Shown: positions 1-8,723 of the stretch, piece after piece | Position numbering within the stretch: the first letter of the stretch is position 1 | Layout: each line of letters starts with the position of its first letter | Assembly: GCA_905221605.1 (NCBI GenBank) | Contig: CAJNDS010002425.1 | Span: 241,001 to 305,000 of the forward strand | DNA length: 64,000 bases | Direction: 5' to 3' | Source of the DNA: Symbiodinium natans | Lineage: Eukaryota; Sar; Dinophyceae; Suessiales; Symbiodiniaceae | Made by a program: the position numbers and the translations under genes | The notes under the pieces: generated by a model | What the model was told of the DNA's origin: nothing | Seen by the model: only the letters and a program-made list of their open reading frames with translations | Databases searched by the model: none

Positions 1-675
1 CCCTCGCCCCAAACCCCGTAAACCCTTTCAGTTTGGGGTTTAGGGTTTGGGGTTTTGGGGTTCAGGGACTAGGGTTTACGAAATCCCCATAAGGCCCGCA
101 CACTTACTTCGCCTTTAGTTGAACTCTAAACTTTTCGGGTTTCCTTATTTAGTAGGAATATTAAAGGTTAACCTTTTTCCCCGTGGTCATTGGGGAAGTA
201 AGTAAGTCCTGAGTACCCTATGAACCCTTGTTTAGGGTTTAGGCCAGGGTTGAGTAGAAGTCTGGTTCTTTAGGGTTTAGGGCTTTCGGGAAAAGGGTTC
301 GGGGTTTCGGGTCTGGTACCCCTTTACCCTTTTTTCTGGGTTCCCTTAATACAGTGACCAACCCCACAAAAACAGGTGCCCACAAAGCCTATACGCCCTA
401 CAAACCCCATGAGTCCTCCGCAAATTCTAGGCAAAAGCACTGCAAACGCTGCAAAGCCTGTGGACCCTCTGAACCCTACAAGCCCATAGGCCCTGGCAAA
501 ACAAACCTACAGTTTTGGGTAGTTTTTTTTGGGGTTTAGGTGCAGAGTTTGGGTTTGGGTTTAAGGTTTATAGGGTTTAGGGTTTGGGTTTGGGGTTTAG
601 GGTTCAGGGTTTAGGGTTTAGGGTGGTGGTTTTCGGTTCGGGGTCCGGCGTTTGGGGTTTGGGTTTGGGGTTGAA
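1..675. repeat. Degenerate telomere-like repeat region
   Basis: Mostly imperfect TTTAGGG units on the plus strand mixed with CCCTAAA-derived stretches. No convincing gene is visible; the open stretch at 354 to 539 is built from repeat-derived codons. Confidence 0.6.
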
Positions 676-907
676 GATGTGAAGGTGCTCGGTCGGATGC
701 GCGTTTCGGCTTACACGGTTTATTACTATTTGCTTAAGAACCCCCAAAGAATAAACAAACAATAATCCCTATATTCCCCGTAATAAGGAGGAATATGTTT
801 TTTCGGGGTTCTTAAGCAAATAGTAGTTTAAGGTTAAGAACAGTGCTGTACGCAAAGAACAAGGGCTGTCTAGAGGATACGCCAAATTTGGGGGCGGGAT
901 GTGTTGA
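676..907 (+). CDS. Unknown protein, last two exons
   Basis: Exon 676-717 (ends RMRVSAYT) joins exon 827-907 (FKVKNSAVRKEQ..., stop TGA 905-907) when a family E introner at 718-826 is removed as a GT-AG intron. The frame stays open across the junction, and the four bases TTTA are repeated on both sides of the element, as expected for a target duplication. No family recognised. The upstream exons would lie in or before the repeat region. The exon pair is short, so the call rests on splice phase. Confidence 0.45.
718..826 (+). mobile_element. Introner family E
   Basis: Inverted ends CTATTTGCTTAAGAACCCC and GGGGTTCTTAAGCAAATAG enclose an AT-rich centre. It would be spliced as GT-AG. Confidence 0.8.
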
Positions 908-1048
908 CGGTTAAAATCAAAGGGCCTGACCCTATATGTAATCCGGAAAGGCTACTCCAGGCTATGGATGTCTCACACATTCATGCATGCGCCCTCTTGT
1001 GTCCTAGCCCATCCCCATCCTCGTAAGCTGTATACTCCCTCGATCTCC

Positions 1049-1154
1049 TACCATTTGCTCAAGAACCCTCCCAAAAAATGCAAAAAGACTATTCCTTATA
1101 AGGGCAATATAGGGATCATCATTTTATGACTGTTTGGGGTTCTTAAGCAAATAG
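1049..1154 (+). mobile_element. Introner family E
   Basis: Same inverted ends as the copy at 718. The right end runs straight into a CCCTAAA array. Confidence 0.75.
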
Positions 1155-1180
1155 CCCTAAACCCTAAACCCTAAACCCCA

Positions 1181-1290
1181 AAAACCTCCGCGCCCGTGCC
1201 TTGGAAGATCGCGCCGCTCCGGAGCGCGGACGAGATGCCGCTGATCGCTGCGATCTTGCGGTTAGGCCCCCGTGACCCGCAACCCTGAGC
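1181..1290. other. Open island, strand unclear
   Basis: GC-rich segment between repeats. Plus frames and the minus frame (containing RKIAAISGISSALRSG) are all open, so it may be an exon but neither strand nor frame can be fixed. Confidence 0.2.
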
Positions 1291-1497
1291 CTTACAGGGT
1301 TTCGGGTTTGGGGTTTAGGGTTTAGGGTTTAGGGTTACGGACAGGCTTCAGAGGTCCGTGTTAAAAAAGGGTTTTTTAACCCTGAACCCCAAACCCTGAC
1401 CCCGGCTAGCGTCTAGCTATGCGGGAGCGGAATCAAAACTCCTGAACCCCAACCCCCCCCCCCCCCCCCCAAAAAAAAAATTCTGAAACCCCGACAC

Positions 1498-1602
1498 CTG
1501 AGTCGATCAACGGCCCCGGAGTTGCGTGAGTCTGAAATGCCCCCTCCCGAAGAGAGGAAGAGCATATGGCATGCCAACCCAAAGCGCCCCAAGACCCCTT
1601 GA
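1498..1602 (+). CDS. Possible terminal exon, unknown
   Basis: Frame reads ...APELRESEMPPPEERKSIW... to TGA at 1600. It follows a C-run and A-run that could be a splice acceptor tract. No family recognised; short length limits confidence. Confidence 0.35.
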   Translation: MSRSTAPELRESEMPPPEERKSIWHANPKRPKTP

Positions 1603-1691
1603 CTGCCCCCAACCCCCTTAAGTAAGGAATGGGGTTTAGGGTTTAGGGTTTAGGGTTTTGGGGTTTAGGGTTTAGGGTTTAGGGTTAAATC

Positions 1692-1750
1692 ATACCCAGG
1701 ATCCCTAAACCCTAAACCCTCAATCCTAAACCCTAATACCCAGGATCCCT
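1692..1750. repeat. CCCTAAA insert inside 15-bp direct duplication
   Basis: ATACCCAGGATCCCT occurs at 1692-1706 and again at 1736-1750. Between the copies there is only a CCCTAAA-type stretch. The layout matches an insertion with target duplication. Confidence 0.75.
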
Positions 1751-1901
1751 GAAAATAAATTACGGTGTATTACTTAACCAATGGGTACTGGGCTCTTTGG
1801 GTTTTCCTCAGTCTTCAAGCCTGCTGCCTCGTCTTCGGTGGTGTGAAAAGTACAGGGGTCCCAAATGTTCACTACTATCCCCTCGTTCCCCTTATAGTTG
1901 G

Positions 1902-2112
1902 GTTTAGGGTTTAGGGTTTAGGGTTTAGGGTTTAGGGTTTAGGGTTTGCTACAGCCCCTACATAAGAGCGACCTCCGGTCTCCCAAACTCGCCCACCCTA
2001 CTTCAATAGGACTCTGAAGGGTGTAGGGTTTAGGTAGGGTTTAGGGTTTAGGGTTTAGGGTTTAGGGTTTAGGGTCTAGGGTTTAGGGTTTAGGGTTTAG
2101 GGTTTAGGGTTC
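1902..2112 (+). repeat. TTTAGGG arrays
   Basis: Two runs of TTTAGGG (about 1902-1948 and 2022-2112) separated by about 70 bp of unassigned sequence. Confidence 0.9.
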
Positions 2113-2377
2113 GATGTATTTTACATCGGCCCCGTTAGAGGAGTCAAGGCACAGGGGCTGGCAGAGGTGCACCAAACCACCCCTGCAATGGATTATATAG
2201 GGTTTGGGCCCTAAATTTTGACCTACATGCCGAATAGGGGAATTGTAGCAAGAATCTTTGATCCCAATTGTGCGGGTGACTTAGGGCTCTAGGCTCCTGA
2301 ATCTTGCCCTCAAGAACCCAAGACCTACATGACATTGTTTTTTAGGTCACTACGAATCCTGTCAGAGGTTCTGCCCT

Positions 2378-2459
2378 AAACCCTAAACCCTAAACCCCAA
2401 ACCCCAAACCCCAAACCCCAAACCCCAAACCCCAAACCCCAAACCCCAAACCCCAAACC
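2378..2459 (+). repeat. CCCTAAA to CCCCAAA array
   Basis: Starts as CCCTAAA and becomes a uniform run of the variant CCCCAAA. A similar variant block occurs at 28559-28665. Confidence 0.9.
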
Positions 2460-2702
2460 AACGCCTCTGGCCACCAGCTTACAGACGCCCGGCAGGCCGC
2501 GGCTTAGGAGCCGAGTCGTTGACCGTCGCATCTGCCCCGGTGTTCTTGTGGATCCCGGGTTTAGGGTTTAGGGCTCAGGGTTGCAAAGGGGTTTAGGGCT
2601 TAGGGTTCAGGGTTTAGGGTTTGGGGAACCCTTCAGAAGCTCCCTGGACTCGCTCCCGACATGGCCTCTCCATTCGAGTATCCCCAGAAACAAGGCCGAA
2701 GC

Positions 2703-2858
2703 CTTCTCAGACCCCCGTGACGATCCAAAACGTAGATCCCCTTAAGGGTTCTTAAGAATGACCTCATAGGTAGATCCCCTTAAGGGTACTCAACAATTGA
2801 CCCAAGAGTAGTATTGGGTACTATTTGGGGGCTCTACCTTTTGGATCCTCCCAGCGTG
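2703..2858 (+). mobile_element. Introner-like family I
   Basis: Ends read GATCCAAAACGTAGATCCCC and a complementary ...TTTTGGATCC. Internal units TAGATCCCCTTAAGGG are repeated. A second copy lies at 12525-12665. Confidence 0.55.
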
Positions 2859-2899
2859 CAAGGTGGGATTGTGGAGGGACTCCTACTTGAGTCACGCCC

Positions 2900-3136
2900 A
2901 TGACCCTAGGTCCTAGGTCCATGAATGACCCTGACAACCCATTTTTTGGGGGGGCGAGTGGAGGGGGGTTGGGGGGCGAAGTGAAGATTCAACTTGTGCT
3001 GCAGAAGAGACTTGAGAGGCAGGCTGGCGGCAGACACTCAGACTCAAAGCTGAGTGCTTTGAGGGGCGACAAGTCTCTCAGACCTTCTCCTCGAAATGAG
3101 ATACCGGTAGTGCTGAGAACCGACCAGGACTACTAG
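2900..3136 (+). CDS. Possible exon, Gly-rich then basic protein
   Basis: Open for 78 codons after family I, ending at TAG 3134. Product begins MTLGPRSMNDPDNPFFGG, has a glycine-rich stretch, then a mixed charged segment with KRLERQAGGRHSDSKLS. No family recognised. The G-run inside the glycine stretch is suspicious for repeat expansion. Confidence 0.3.
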   Translation: MTLGPRSMNDPDNPFFGGASGGGLGGEVKIQLVLQKRLERQAGGRHSDSKLSALRGDKSLRPSPRNEIPVVLRTDQDY

Positions 3137-3568
3137 AAAGCCGGAAACCCTAGAAGCCAACCCTCTTTTGAAAGAGGTGGCAGGCGATGGCTGCAATGGT
3201 AGCCAATCAAGGAGAGGTACATTAAGATTTGTTGGGTTTGGGGCTTATGGGGGTTTTGGGCTTCTATAGATTGAAAAATGGGTTAAAAGACAAAAGACGC
3301 TTAAACGATTTGCCCGTCAAAGGGGGGTCTTGGTCTAGGGCAGCCATGCCAAACTTCGGAAAGCATTTCCCGTGTATCTAGGCCGTTTGTCGAGGGATAG
3401 AACAGCAGCTGCTTATTGTGGTTTTGTGGTTTTGTTGCAACTCAAGGGAAAACCGTGGCAACCTCTGGCCACCAATCTTGCGCGGGGGGGGGGGGGGGGG
3501 GGTGGACCCCTTTGCCACAGTCCGCTGGGGGGCCCTAAACCCTAAACCGGGGGCGGTCTTGGATACAG

Positions 3569-3751
3569 GGTTCACTGAAGGCTGGGGCATTCGTGCTCTA
3601 CGACGAGCACCTGGAGAAGATGCTTCTGGGCAATACCAATAACCCTTGGCCTAAGCACTGTCATGGCTGGGCCGAGCTTGAAACCCCACAAAGCCCTCAA
3701 CCCGGCCTTGCGTTGCTTTTTAGAACCTCAGTCCCCTCCACGCAGCTATTA
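3569..3751 (+). CDS. Possible exon, unknown
   Basis: After an acceptor-like GGATACAG the frame reads GSLKAGAFVLYDEHLEKM and continues to the left end of a family B element at 3752. Composition is more protein-like than its neighbours. No family recognised. Confidence 0.35.
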
Positions 3752-3912
3752 TCACTCCTACTTGGAGGTTCATGGTACTTACTAACCACTTATAACTGGG
3801 CTTATAACCCTACTCATAAGTGGAATAACCCCTATAAGGGCCTTTAGGGGGATTATAAGTAGGGTTATAAGTACAGTTATTATTGGTTAGTAAGTACCAT
3901 GAACCTCCTCTA
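3752..3912 (+). mobile_element. Introner family B
   Basis: Inverted ends CTACTTGGAGGTTCATGG and CCATGAACCTCC, with inner stems built from TTATAACC/GGTTATAA. Confidence 0.85.
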
Positions 3913-4062
3913 GCCATTCAAGCCCGTCCGCCCCGCATCGCATGGCCAGGTGGGTGGCAAGCCAAAACCCTCAACCGCTAATCATCTAAGGCTGAGCCTG
4001 GATAAGTTCTTGGAGGACTGGACTCAGGGTTTCGGGTTTTGGGTTTAGGGTTTAGGGTTTAG

Positions 4063-4516
4063 GGTCAAGACTACAATCTGAAGTCCTTGTTTCAGCAGGG
4101 CTTGGAGGAAGAAAGGTCGAGCACGCAGTACAGGATATGCCCCTCACCCTGTTTGTCTGAAGGTTTGGCTTAGGGTTTAGGGTTCAGGGTTTAGGGTTTC
4201 CATGCAAGACCAAAGTTCAGTCACGGCTGCTGGGTGAAGTGGTTTTCATGATGGCCAAGATGGCAAAGAGTCGCGTGCAGCAACATTTTGCTCGACTCGG
4301 ACAGCTGCTGTCTCTTTGCCTTGTGCACCCCAGCTGGATTCGCTTCTTAGGTGTGCCAGACCACTGGGATAAGCAGAGGTGTGCCAGACCACTGGGATAC
4401 CCGCTTCATGCAGACTGTTCAATGCTCATTGCATGGAAAATGTGCGAGCACAACCACAAGCAAGTAGCAAGGAATGCCACACCACTGAATGCTGCCACAT
4501 GGACTGGCCGTGACTG
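4063..4516 (+). CDS. Unknown protein, two candidate exons
   Basis: First open segment 4063-4162 begins right after a TTTAG acceptor (QDYNLKSLFQQGLEEE...) and ends at a GT within a TTTAGGG run. The second, about 4209-4516, reads ...LLGEVVFMMAKMAKSRVQQ... to TGA 4514. The simplest splice between them does not keep phase, so they may be separate or have another small exon between. The second segment contains a 21-bp direct repeat (4351-4371 and 4379-4399). No family recognised. Confidence 0.4.
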
Positions 4517-4534
4517 ACTGCCCTTGGCCATGGG

Positions 4535-4891
4535 ATGCTGTGCTACGTTTGGGTCGTCGTGTGGACACTGGGCTGCTCCGCACTCGACGAACCCGGCGAG
4601 ACCTGCCATGGCGACACATGTGCCGCCAAGGCGGATGCCGAATTCCATCGAGAGTTCTGCGCCCGCCCGCGCCCAATCTACCGAGCTCAGTTTCCTCAGG
4701 CGATGACAGCTCAACAGTGTGCTGACATCTGCAGGCAAACGATCAGTTGCTTGTACTTCAAAGCGGATGGACACATATGTGACATGTTTTCCAGCTGCAA
4801 GAGCGAGTGGTCCGACGCAGCGAATTTGGCCACGGAGCTCTCTCAGATTCCGGAAGATCCTGCACGCTGCACTTGGACATCCAGGCGCTGA
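4535..4891 (+). CDS. Small secreted Cys-rich protein, PAN/Apple-like
   Basis: A complete 118-codon frame without introns. It starts MLCYVWVVVWTLGCSA, a short hydrophobic stretch typical of a signal peptide, followed by a cysteine-rich mature part with about 10 cysteines. The segment CADICRQTISCLYFKADGHI with a following CDMFSSC resembles the cysteine pattern of PAN/Apple domains, which bind protein or carbohydrate outside the cell; this is inference from spacing only. GC-rich third positions and absence of repeat-derived codons favour a real gene. It begins 18 bases after the preceding stop, unusually close. A TTTAGGG array follows the stop. Confidence 0.55.
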   Translation: MLCYVWVVVWTLGCSALDEPGETCHGDTCAAKADAEFHREFCARPRPIYRAQFPQAMTAQQCADICRQTISCLYFKADGHICDMFSSCKSEWSDAANLATELSQIPEDPARCTWTSRR

Positions 4892-5381
4892 CGGTTTAGG
4901 GTTATAGGGTTTTAAGTAGGGTTCAGGGTTTAGCCTGGCATGAAGCAGCTTCCAGGCTCAAAAAAGGGGCTTAGGGTTTAGTTTGTCAGATGGTAAATGC
5001 AGGTGTCAATAGAGCAGGGGCATCAGCAGCTGGGGTGCGAGGTAAGATCCCGGCGAGTGTATGTACACTAGATGTAGAGCTGTTGAACGGTCAATGTCGC
5101 CTGTCACCCACGCCACATATACGCGTCCGCTGAACTAGGACCCAGAGTAGGCCTTGATACTTTTGTTTTAGGGTTTCGGTTGCCTCAGAAGCCCCTGTGA
5201 ACCAAAAAGGGCACCAGCTTGCTACTGTCGTGCCACCCTAGGCTGCTCTCGACTGAGCCTTCCTGTCGGTTAACATGGGGCTCCCACAAGTTCTTTCTAC
5301 CCTAAACCCTAACCCCAAACTCCAAACCCTCAGACTCAGAGACAGCGCCGTGTAGACCCTAAACCCCAAACCGTGTTTTAG
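4892..5381. other. No gene recognised
   Basis: Degenerate TTTAGGG units, unassigned sequence and a short CCCTAAA stretch near 5300. Nothing supported as coding. Confidence 0.5.
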
Positions 5382-5487
5382 CATCTTCAAGCACCCGCCC
5401 CACAGGCGTCAGCAAGACCAAGCGCGCCGGGCGGTCCGAGCGGCAGCCACACAAGGCAAGACGACTGTCCTGCATACGCTGAACTGA
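5382..5487 (+). CDS. Possible terminal exon, basic
   Basis: After TTTTAG the frame reads IFKHPPHRRQQDQARRAVRA and continues to TGA 5485. The product is rich in Arg and Gln. Other frames are also open, so frame choice is uncertain. Confidence 0.3.
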
Positions 5488-5514
5488 GCGCACTCTTTGG
5501 GCGCATAGTAATGT

Positions 5515-5527
5515 AGAGAGAGAGGGA

Positions 5528-5566
<39 letters not shown>

Positions 5567-5586
5567 GAGAGAGAGAGAGAGGGAGA
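5515..5586 (+). repeat. GA microsatellite
   Basis: Purine dinucleotide repeat GAGAGA with few interruptions. Confidence 0.95.
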
Positions 5587-5631
5587 TTGTGGGAGCGCAT
5601 GAGTGGGCATTTCGCCGGCATGAGGTTGCAG

Positions 5632-6281
5632 ATCATGTGTCGGAAACCTGCTGCTCAAAGTGCTCACTTGCACAAGCACTCTTCCGGAACAGGCAGTATG
5701 TCCTTCGCTGGATTCTGCAATAGTTCAGCCATTTTCAGTCACCCCAGTAAAGCAAAGGTTCCTTTTACAGTTATGGGGAGGTGGCGGTTTAGGGTTTAGG
5801 GTTTAGGGTTTAGGGTTTAGGGTTTAGGGTTTAGGGTTTAGGGTTTAGGGCTTAGGGCTTAGGGCTTAGGGTTTAGTTTTTTTTGGGTTTAAGGTTTAGG
5901 ATGTACAGTTATGGGGAGGTGGCGAGCTGCAACAGCACCTGGTCGACGCTGCCTTGCACCACGTGAGCCATGGCCAGATCGTTTGGGGGACCACATGAAC
6001 GCCTTAAAATCCTCGGTCAGATATCCTTTGCTGCTATTATACCCACTAAGGTATGTGAACCTTAAAATTAGGGATATATCCTTTGCTACTATTATACCCA
6101 TTAAGGTGTGTGAACCTTAAAGTTAGGGTCATATACCCTTTACTACTATCATCCTTGTGGACCAAAAGGCTTTATGGTCCATATACCTCAAAAGGAGTTA
6201 ATAATTCCTTTTGAGGTATATGGACCATAAAGCCTTTTGGTCCACAAGGCAGACAGAGGTCGGACGTGGGGTCTGCTGTAG
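5632..6281 (+). CDS. Unknown protein, three exons with array intron
   Basis: Exons 5632-5780, 5919-5980 and 6249-6281 give one continuous frame: ...PSLDSAIVQPFSVTPVKQ..., LQLWGGGELQQHLVDAAL, HHVSHGQI, then ADRGRTWGLL and stop TAG 6279. Intron 1 (5781-5918, GT-AG) is a TTTAGGG array inside a perfect 21-bp direct duplication; each copy contains AG followed by GT, so splicing restores the sequence as it was before insertion. Intron 2 (5981-6248, GT-AG) is a family C introner. The middle part is amphipathic and looks like folded protein. No family recognised. Another open frame crosses the same first junction (MGRWRAATAPG...), so frame remains a choice, although the phase argument holds for both. 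Confidence 0.6.
5766..5924 (+). repeat. TTTAGGG array within 21-bp duplication
   Basis: The 21 bases at 5766-5786 (starting TACAGTTATGGGG) recur without mismatch at 5904-5924. Between them lies an array of TTTAGGG, some units reading CTTAGGG. It acts as intron 5781-5918 in the gene model above. Confidence 0.9.
5981..6248 (+). mobile_element. Introner family C, composite
   Basis: Left end GTTTGGGGGACCACATGAAC; right end ...GGTCCACAAG. Internal repeats of ATACCC(A/T)(C/T)TAAGGT and a long hairpin around 6165-6248 suggest two elements joined. Confidence 0.65.
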
Positions 6282-6308
6282 GCAGTTGAAGCTGTTGGTG
6301 ATCGGATG

Positions 6309-6391
6309 AGGGTTTAGGGTTTAGGGTTTAGGGTTTAGGGTTTAGGGTTTAGGGTTTAGGGTTTAGGGTTTAGGGTTTAGGGTTTAGGGTT
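6309..6391 (+). repeat. TTTAGGG array
   Basis: About 12 uniform TTTAGGG units. GCAGTTGAAG occurs on each side at a distance, perhaps by chance. Confidence 0.95.
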
Positions 6392-6461
6392 GCCCCTAAT
6401 TCCCATCATGTCTCAGCGTTGCAGTTGAAGATTCCCAGGGCCCGAAGCCTAAACCCCACCC

Positions 6462-6562
6462 TATAAACCCAAAACCTACTTTGCTGCAGGTTCTTTTCTA
6501 AAAGCCCCTACAGGATTCCTAGGAACCTACACAAAAAGGTAGGTTGGGATTCTTGACAACTT
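6462..6562 (+). mobile_element. Introner family D
   Basis: Inverted ends around AAAACCTACTTT and AAAAAGGTAGGTT. Confidence 0.7.
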
Positions 6563-6579
6563 GAGGTGAATTTAAACCC

Positions 6580-6700
6580 GAAAGGAACCCCTCCGTGCTA
6601 GCCCCGGCATCTCCCAGGAACTCGCCAGCATTTGAGAGCTGCCCTCTTGCCGGCGCGGCCATTCGAATACTGCCGCCAAGCAAGTCCAAGTCAAATATAA
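6580..6700. other. Open island, possible minus exon
   Basis: The minus strand is open and includes DLLGGSIRMAAPARGQLSNA, protein-like, but nothing fixes splice sites. Plus frame stops early. Confidence 0.25.
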
Positions 6701-6711
6701 GAGGGGCAAAC

Positions 6712-6811
6712 CCTAAACTCCTAAACTCCTAAACTCCTCCTAAACCCTAAACTCCAAACTCCTAAACTCCTAAACTCCTCCTAAACCCTAAACTCCAAAC
6801 TCCTAAACCCT
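6712..6811 (+). repeat. CCTAAACT variant repeat
   Basis: Two copies of a unit of about 46 bp made of CCTAAACT-type steps, a variant of the CCCTAAA repeat. Confidence 0.8.
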
Positions 6812-6824
6812 AAGTTCTTTGTAG

Positions 6825-6941
6825 GTGGAGGCTGACTACCTCAGGTCTGGCAATTACATGATCCCTTGCCTTTGTTTGAGAGTCCTCTTAGAGGCTTCTG
6901 CAGCATGTGACCTTGGCCTTTATAGGGTCAACAGTATATAA
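6825..6941 (+). CDS. Possible exon, unknown
   Basis: Follows a good acceptor TTCTTTGTAG. Reads VEADYLRSGNYMIPCLCLRV and on to a stop at 6939. A different frame in the same stretch continues to 7075 (...CAILNKMLDATNPYDPPPG), so the reading frame is unsettled. Confidence 0.35.
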   Translation: MEADYLRSGNYMIPCLCLRVLLEASAACDLGLYRVNSI

Positions 6942-7074
6942 GCGCTGTAAGAGTTCAGGGCCCATGTTAAGGGCCCGTGCAATTCCCCTAAGACTACACT
7001 CTGCACTTAGCCCCTGCGCCATTTTGAACAAAATGCTCGATGCCACCAACCCGTACGACCCACCACCAGGCATC

Positions 7075-7380
7075 CTCTTGGTAGTGGGGCCCTGCAGCGT
7101 TTTTTTTGGTTCAAGGGCCTTATCAAGTAACCAACCCCCAAGAAGGGTGCCCTTAGTGTAATATGGTTACTGGTTGGGATGTTCCCCCTTATACTAACGG
7201 TCCTTAATGGGGATTATGGCCTGCGAAAAACCGGATACAAGAAATGAGATTCTGGCATTGGTGGTGAATTGGGCTGTTCCCCCTTACACTAACAGTCCTT
7301 AACAAGCCTGGGGATTCTAGTACCGCCTCTTATAATCCCTATGAAGGACTGTTGGGTTTAGGGTTTTCTGGGCTACCAAG
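7075..7380 (+). mobile_element. Nested elements: family K with two family A pieces
   Basis: Begins CTTGGTAGTGGGGCCC (family K end) and closes GGGCTACCAAG at 7380. Two family A sequences (about 7166-7225 and 7269-7352) lie inside, so the block looks like nested insertions. Confidence 0.55.
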
Positions 7381-7478
7381 TCTTTGATGATGCCAAGGCA
7401 TGTCTGGGCTGCGGCATCCTACCACCATGGCTGGAGGCAGAGGTTGAAAAACAAACTCAGCCTTGGTCGACATGCCCG
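7381..7478 (+). CDS. Possible exon, unknown
   Basis: Starts directly after the CTACCAAG end of family K and reads VFDDAKACLGCGILPPWLEA, ending at CCG before GTTTAGGG. Both ends have splice-like signals: AG at left, GT of a TTTAGGG run at right. No family recognised. Confidence 0.4.
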
Positions 7479-7561
7479 GTTTAGGGTTTAGGGTTTGTAG
7501 GGTTTAGGGCCTCTAATTGACCGGGATCATCTACACACCCTTCTTTTAGGACATATTTTCC

Positions 7562-7762
7562 ATGAAGGCCACTAAACCACTAAACCCTGTTCTGGCAAAC
7601 GAGCGGGCCTTCAATACTCTGCAAATGGTTGCAATCTCGACGCATTCAAACATCTTCACAGCTGCCTTTCTAAGCCCTAAACCTTTGAAAGACTATACCT
7701 CTAGATCCCTGAAGCGTCAGAAATTGCTTAACCAAGGTGTTTCGGGCTCTTTGGGGACTTAA
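7562..7762 (+). CDS. Possible small ORF, unknown
   Basis: 66 codons from ATG, preceded by an acceptor-like CCCTTCTTTTAG at 7548. Product starts MKATKPLNPVLANERAFNTL. The last codons read into a family G end, so the true end is uncertain. Confidence 0.3.
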   Translation: MKATKPLNPVLANERAFNTLQMVAISTHSNIFTAAFLSPKPLKDYTSRSLKRQKLLNQGVSGSLGT

Positions 7763-7834
7763 GGACTTGCCAGGATGGGCTAGGAAGCCTTGCAATCCGC
7801 ATAGGCAACCCTAAAGGGTCCTTTGCAGGGGTTA

Positions 7835-7899
7835 TGGGTTTAGGGTTTAGGGTTTAGGGTTTAGGGTTTAGGGTTAGGTTTTAGGGTTTAGGGTTTAGC
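7835..7899 (+). repeat. TTTAGGG array
   Basis: About nine units. Loosely similar CCTTTG...GGGTTAT/GGGATTAT segments flank it. Confidence 0.9.
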
Positions 7900-8063
7900 A
7901 TCCTTTGGGATGTAGCAGGGATTATAGTACTCCCCTCCCCCCCCCCCCCCCCCCCCCTCGTTTTTCTCCTTTGTCTCCCTTTTAAGGGCTGTTAGTACAA
8001 GAGGGAACATCCCAAGTTATGCGGCATAGTCGCCCATCCCCTAAACCCGAAAATCTAAACCCC

Positions 8064-8131
8064 CCGAAGGAAGTGCTCCCGCAAGAGAGGCCGAGCTTGG
8101 CCTTTGCGACCGAAGCGAGGGAGCCGCCAGG
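8064..8131 (+). CDS. Possible exon, unknown
   Basis: Reads PKEVLPQERPSLAFATEARE and stops at a GT in GGTTGAGGGTTTAGGG. Very short. Confidence 0.35.
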
Positions 8132-8217
8132 GTTGAGGGTTTAGGGTTTAGGGTTTGGAGTTTAGGGTTTAGGTGAAAGAAAAAAACAGAAAACAAAGGT
8201 TTCGGGTTTCTGGTCAA

Positions 8218-8723
8218 ATGGAGCAGCTTGGGTCCCGGCCTCAGTTTTCGGCTGAGTGCGAGTACTTGGAGTTTCGGGGGTACTTAGGGCCCCAATTCTA
8301 CCTGTACTTATCAGCCCCCTTAGTCCTCTAAGTAGGTTATGAGTAGACTTATAATTAATTATGGGTTGTAAGTACCCATGAGTCTCCAAGCAGGGCTGTA
8401 ACAGGAGTTCACAGCGAGCATCTGGTGGCGGCTCAGTTGAACGGGGCAAGGAGCCCAATACCCCTTAATTCAGGAATAGATTGGGATGTTCCCCCTTATA
8501 CCAACAGTCTACCCCCTAGTAAAATCACTATGAAGGACTGTTAGTATAAGGGAGAACATCCCTTGGTCAGAGGCGCACGGACAGAAGTAGACGCAGGGAC
8601 CTAAGTTGCCCACGGCCGATTGAACATGTAGGGTTTCGGGTTTTGGGCGTGATCGTCGAACTCACACGGGCCCCACGTGCCCAGCTTTGCGGCCACACAC
8701 CCTCAGAAGACTCAGCAGCCTGA
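8218..8723 (+). CDS. Unknown 83-aa protein, three exons
   Basis: Exons 8218-8259 (MEQLGSRPQFSAEC), 8394-8450 (GCNRSSQRASGGGSVERGK) and 8571-8723 (RRTDRSRRRDLSCPRPIEHV... to TGA 8721) join in phase. Intron 1 is a family B introner with GA-AG borders; intron 2 is a truncated family G piece fused to a family A element, also GA-AG. The last exon, 50 codons, mixes charged and hydrophobic residues (VLGVIVELTRAPRAQLCGH). No family recognised. The start is the first ATG; the frame extends upstream, so an earlier exon is possible. A minus-strand frame also crosses the region. Confidence 0.5.
8260..8393 (+). mobile_element. Introner family B
   Basis: Ends TACTTGGAGTTTCGGGGG and ...ATGAGTCTCCAAGCAG. 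GA-AG intron in the 8.2 kb model. Confidence 0.75.
8451..8570 (+). mobile_element. Family G end fused to introner family A
   Basis: GAGCCCAATACCCCTTAATT (family G left end) followed at 8482 by a family A element TTGGGATGTTCCCCC...GGGAGAACATCCC. Confidence 0.75.

Noticed and set aside
354-539. Short ORF with repeated PYKP/EPYKP
   Set aside because: Derived from degenerate CCCTA(C)AAA units.
1181-1290. Assigning a strand to every open island
   Set aside because: At 20 to 40 codons, three or more of six frames are often open. Islands without phase, acceptor or family support were left out or marked low.
5359-5679. Minus-strand ORF rich in Ser and Leu
   Set aside because: It is the translation of the GA microsatellite. 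The same applies to 33474-33845 and 44861-45400.
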